A stretch of DNA of 64,000 bases from Geosporobacter subterraneus DSM 17957 (GTDB lineage Bacteria; Bacillota; Clostridia; Peptostreptococcales; Thermotaleaceae). The stretch's first letter is position 1. Each line of letters begins with the position of its first letter. Below, piece by piece: positions 62,575 through 64,000 of this stretch. The translations under genes were made by a program, and so were the position numbers. The stretch is from contig NZ_FQZV01000018.1 of the NCBI RefSeq assembly GCF_900142145.1, positions 1 to 64,000 of the forward strand, written 5' to 3'. The notes below the pieces were generated by a model that saw nothing but the letters and a program-made list of their open reading frames with translations, was not told the origin of the DNA and did not search any database.

Positions 62575-62667
62575 TAATATTCAACGGAACTGTGAGGGCA
62601 CAGTTCCCTACGTAAACATAAGATAGGTAGGTAGGGATCGACGCCCTCGTCGGTCCGAAGATAGATT
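62575..62667. repeat. Twin palindromic intergenic unit
   Basis: Two hairpins in a row: GGAACTGTG/CACAGTTCC (62585-62607) and CGACG/CGTCG with loop CCCT, at about 62638-62654. CCCTAC at the right edge of the first is complementary to GTAGGG at the left edge of the second, so the pair can fold as one unit. It lies beyond the end of the pdu genes and resembles dispersed REP-type elements. Confidence 0.55.
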
Positions 62668-62686
62668 AGGATTCTCAGTCACACAT

Positions 62687-63235
62687 TTATAGCACCTTTG
62701 GAATTAGATCCTTATGCGGTGCTGCAATAACCACTGCACTTACGATTTGTCCTGTCTCCATCAGCTGATTTTCACAAGCCTGTACTGCTGATTTTACAGA
62801 AGAAATCTCACCGGTTATGACTACAAAACCTTTCCCTCCCAAGCCTCTCGCCAGACGAATTTCCAGCAGTTCTATGTTAGCTGCTTTTACAGCAATGTCC
62901 CCAGCCATAACGGAAGCTACAGCAGACATGGTTTCTATAACCCCTAAGGAGATTATTTTACTGATATCAGCTGTTGCTGTCAGCGCGGGGAAGACTTGAG
63001 GATGTACATTTGGGATTACAAAATCATCCACAGTAAATATGCTTCCTATGTCCCGTCCAACCCTTACAGCTGTTTTGACTGCACCCACGTCACCACCGAT
63101 CAGACTAATGTATTTCCCAGGGCATATGGGTGTAGATAAAATTAGTTCTACATTGGCAGCCTTTAACATTTCATCCGTGGCTTCTATTCCTTTTGCAATG
63201 CTCTTATATTCAATCAAGCCTAATGATTTTTTCAT
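62687..63235 (-). CDS. pduT: PduT-type microcompartment shell protein
   Basis: 182 residues with two tandem BMC domains (SLGLIEYKSIAKGIEATDEM, then SLGVIETMSAVASVMAGDI). C38 in STPICPGKY is the pore cysteine that holds a [4Fe-4S] cluster in PduT trimers. It should pass electrons through the shell to the PduS reductase encoded directly upstream. Confidence 0.9.
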   Translation of the reverse strand: MKKSLGLIEYKSIAKGIEATDEMLKAANVELILSTPICPGKYISLIGGDVGAVKTAVRVGRDIGSIFTVDDFVIPNVHPQVFPALTATADISKIISLGVIETMSAVASVMAGDIAVKAANIELLEIRLARGLGGKGFVVITGEISSVKSAVQACENQLMETGQIVSAVVIAAPHKDLIPKVL

Positions 63236-63239
63236 TCTT

Positions 63240-64000
63240 TCACCTCACCTCTATGGCACTAACACCCTTAATCTCAATATAGCAATCGTCAATTTTTTCT
63301 ACGACTCCGGCTATAGATGCATGTATTTTCGCTCCTAGTTTACCTTCTTCAATTGTGCCAATTAACTGTCCTTTTTCTACAAATGCTCCAACCCTCACGA
63401 TGGGATTAGCTTTAGCACCAATATGCTGTTTTAGAGCGATTTTGACTTGCTTAAAGTCCAAGCTTTCGACCTCTTTTAAAGGTGCTTCAACATCATAATG
63501 ATCCAGGTCAAGCTTTGCTATAAGTTTCCTAACAGGAAATTGCTTATATTGCCTATAGGGATGTACTGCCTGAGGCTTTCGTTTGTTTGGATTTTTTATA
63601 CCCAGTGCATTCATTTGATTTTTCAATAATATATGGAGCTTCCATGGCTGCAAATCCATTACGCAAGCATATTCGCACAGAGCACATTCACAGCATAAAA
63701 AAGCCTCTGTAGCCGACGCTTCCTTTTCGCAGGTGCTATTATAGCTTGCTAGGCGGATCAGTTTATCCGGATGGAGCTTGTGGCCTAATAGATTTCTTGG
63801 ACATACCTCGGTACATAATGAACAGTGCATACAGGCAGTTTTGGCCATACGCAGCATGGTATTCATATCTTTCTCCTTTGACCGGAGAAGTGAGTGTCCT
63901 TCAGGGAGTATGATCAGGCCTTTTGTTGTTTTGGTTACTGGCTTTTGCAGATCATCAACGACTTTTCCCATCATTGGTCCGCCGTCTATAACCTTATAGT
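63240..64000 (-). CDS. pduS: PduS-type cobalamin reductase, C-terminal part (partial)
   Basis: The frame runs off the right edge, where it reads YKVIDGGPMMGK. Ferredoxin-type [4Fe-4S] motifs: ACMHCSLCTEVCP and CCECALCEYACVM. The C-terminal RnfC-like barrel contains GAKANPIVRVGAFVEKGQLIG. PduS reduces cobalamin to reactivate diol dehydratase inside the microcompartment. PduT follows after 4 bases. Confidence 0.88.
   Translation of the reverse strand, partial: YKVIDGGPMMGKVVDDLQKPVTKTTKGLIILPEGHSLLRSKEKDMNTMLRMAKTACMHCSLCTEVCPRNLLGHKLHPDKLIRLASYNSTCEKEASATEAFLCCECALCEYACVMDLQPWKLHILLKNQMNALGIKNPNKRKPQAVHPYRQYKQFPVRKLIAKLDLDHYDVEAPLKEVESLDFKQVKIALKQHIGAKANPIVRVGAFVEKGQLIGTIEEGKLGAKIHASIAGVVEKIDDCYIEIKGVSAIEVR

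Overview
The window is low-to-moderate GC DNA from an anaerobic, spore-forming member of the Firmicutes, most likely class Clostridia. The evidence is a SigI/RsgI pair, small spore-coat-like proteins, YetF-type proteins, Shine-Dalgarno-led genes with frequent TTG and GTG starts, a ferrous-iron operon with Fur, and a propanediol-type microcompartment operon at the right edge. The species cannot be named from this sequence. LEFT REGION (1-17.2 kb). An iron operon reads rightward: FeoB in two genes, a Cys-rich 59-residue protein, FeoA and Fur. Next come two sulfur-related units, larE and then a NifU-like scaffold with a double-domain ThiF-like E1 enzyme. Both units start from near-identical promoters (TTGACT, 17-base spacer, TATAAT) with the same downstream half-site at the same spacing, so they look like one regulon. 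An IS481-type element follows, its transposase cut by an IS21-type element with a clear 7-bp target duplication. Then, leftward: two small helical proteins, two YetF (DUF421) proteins, secreted DUF2680-type proteins, the SigI/RsgI switch, and a CadC repressor with its operator and only the metal-binding domain of a cadmium ATPase. INTEGRATIVE CONJUGATIVE ELEMENT (about 17.2-62.0 kb). Almost everything reads leftward. It carries a type IV secretion core (VirB4, PrgI-like, VirB6-like, Maff2-type, VirD4), a relaxosome (relaxase, MobC, PcfB and a structured oriT candidate), RadC-like and ArdC-like proteins, a Toprim primase, a giant methylase/helicase broken by one in-frame TAG, ParAB, and a complete Tad pilus set (CpaB, TadZ, TadA, TadB, TadC, three tandem pilins, pseudopilins, prepilin peptidase, a large repeat-rich surface protein). 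Cargo is a mercury-type module (MerT-like gene with an in-frame TAG, ArsR repressor, CopZ-like Fe-S protein), a nitroreductase, a HigBA toxin-antitoxin pair, and a complete Hachiman anti-phage system (hamA, hamB) behind a DUF1413 gene and flanked by an imperfect direct repeat. The right end is a 55-bp 3' half of tRNA-Leu(CAA) starting exactly at the anticodon loop. No integrase and no matching left-hand tRNA are visible, so the element may extend left of the window or may have lost them. RIGHT EDGE (62.0-64 kb). A small unknown gene, palindromic intergenic DNA, then pduT and the C-terminal part of pduS. Points most worth a second look are the larE/nifU/thiF regulon, the Hachiman cargo and its leader, the two in-frame TAG codons, the TnpV-like gene overprinted on the giant helicase gene, and the Tad pilus inside a conjugative element.
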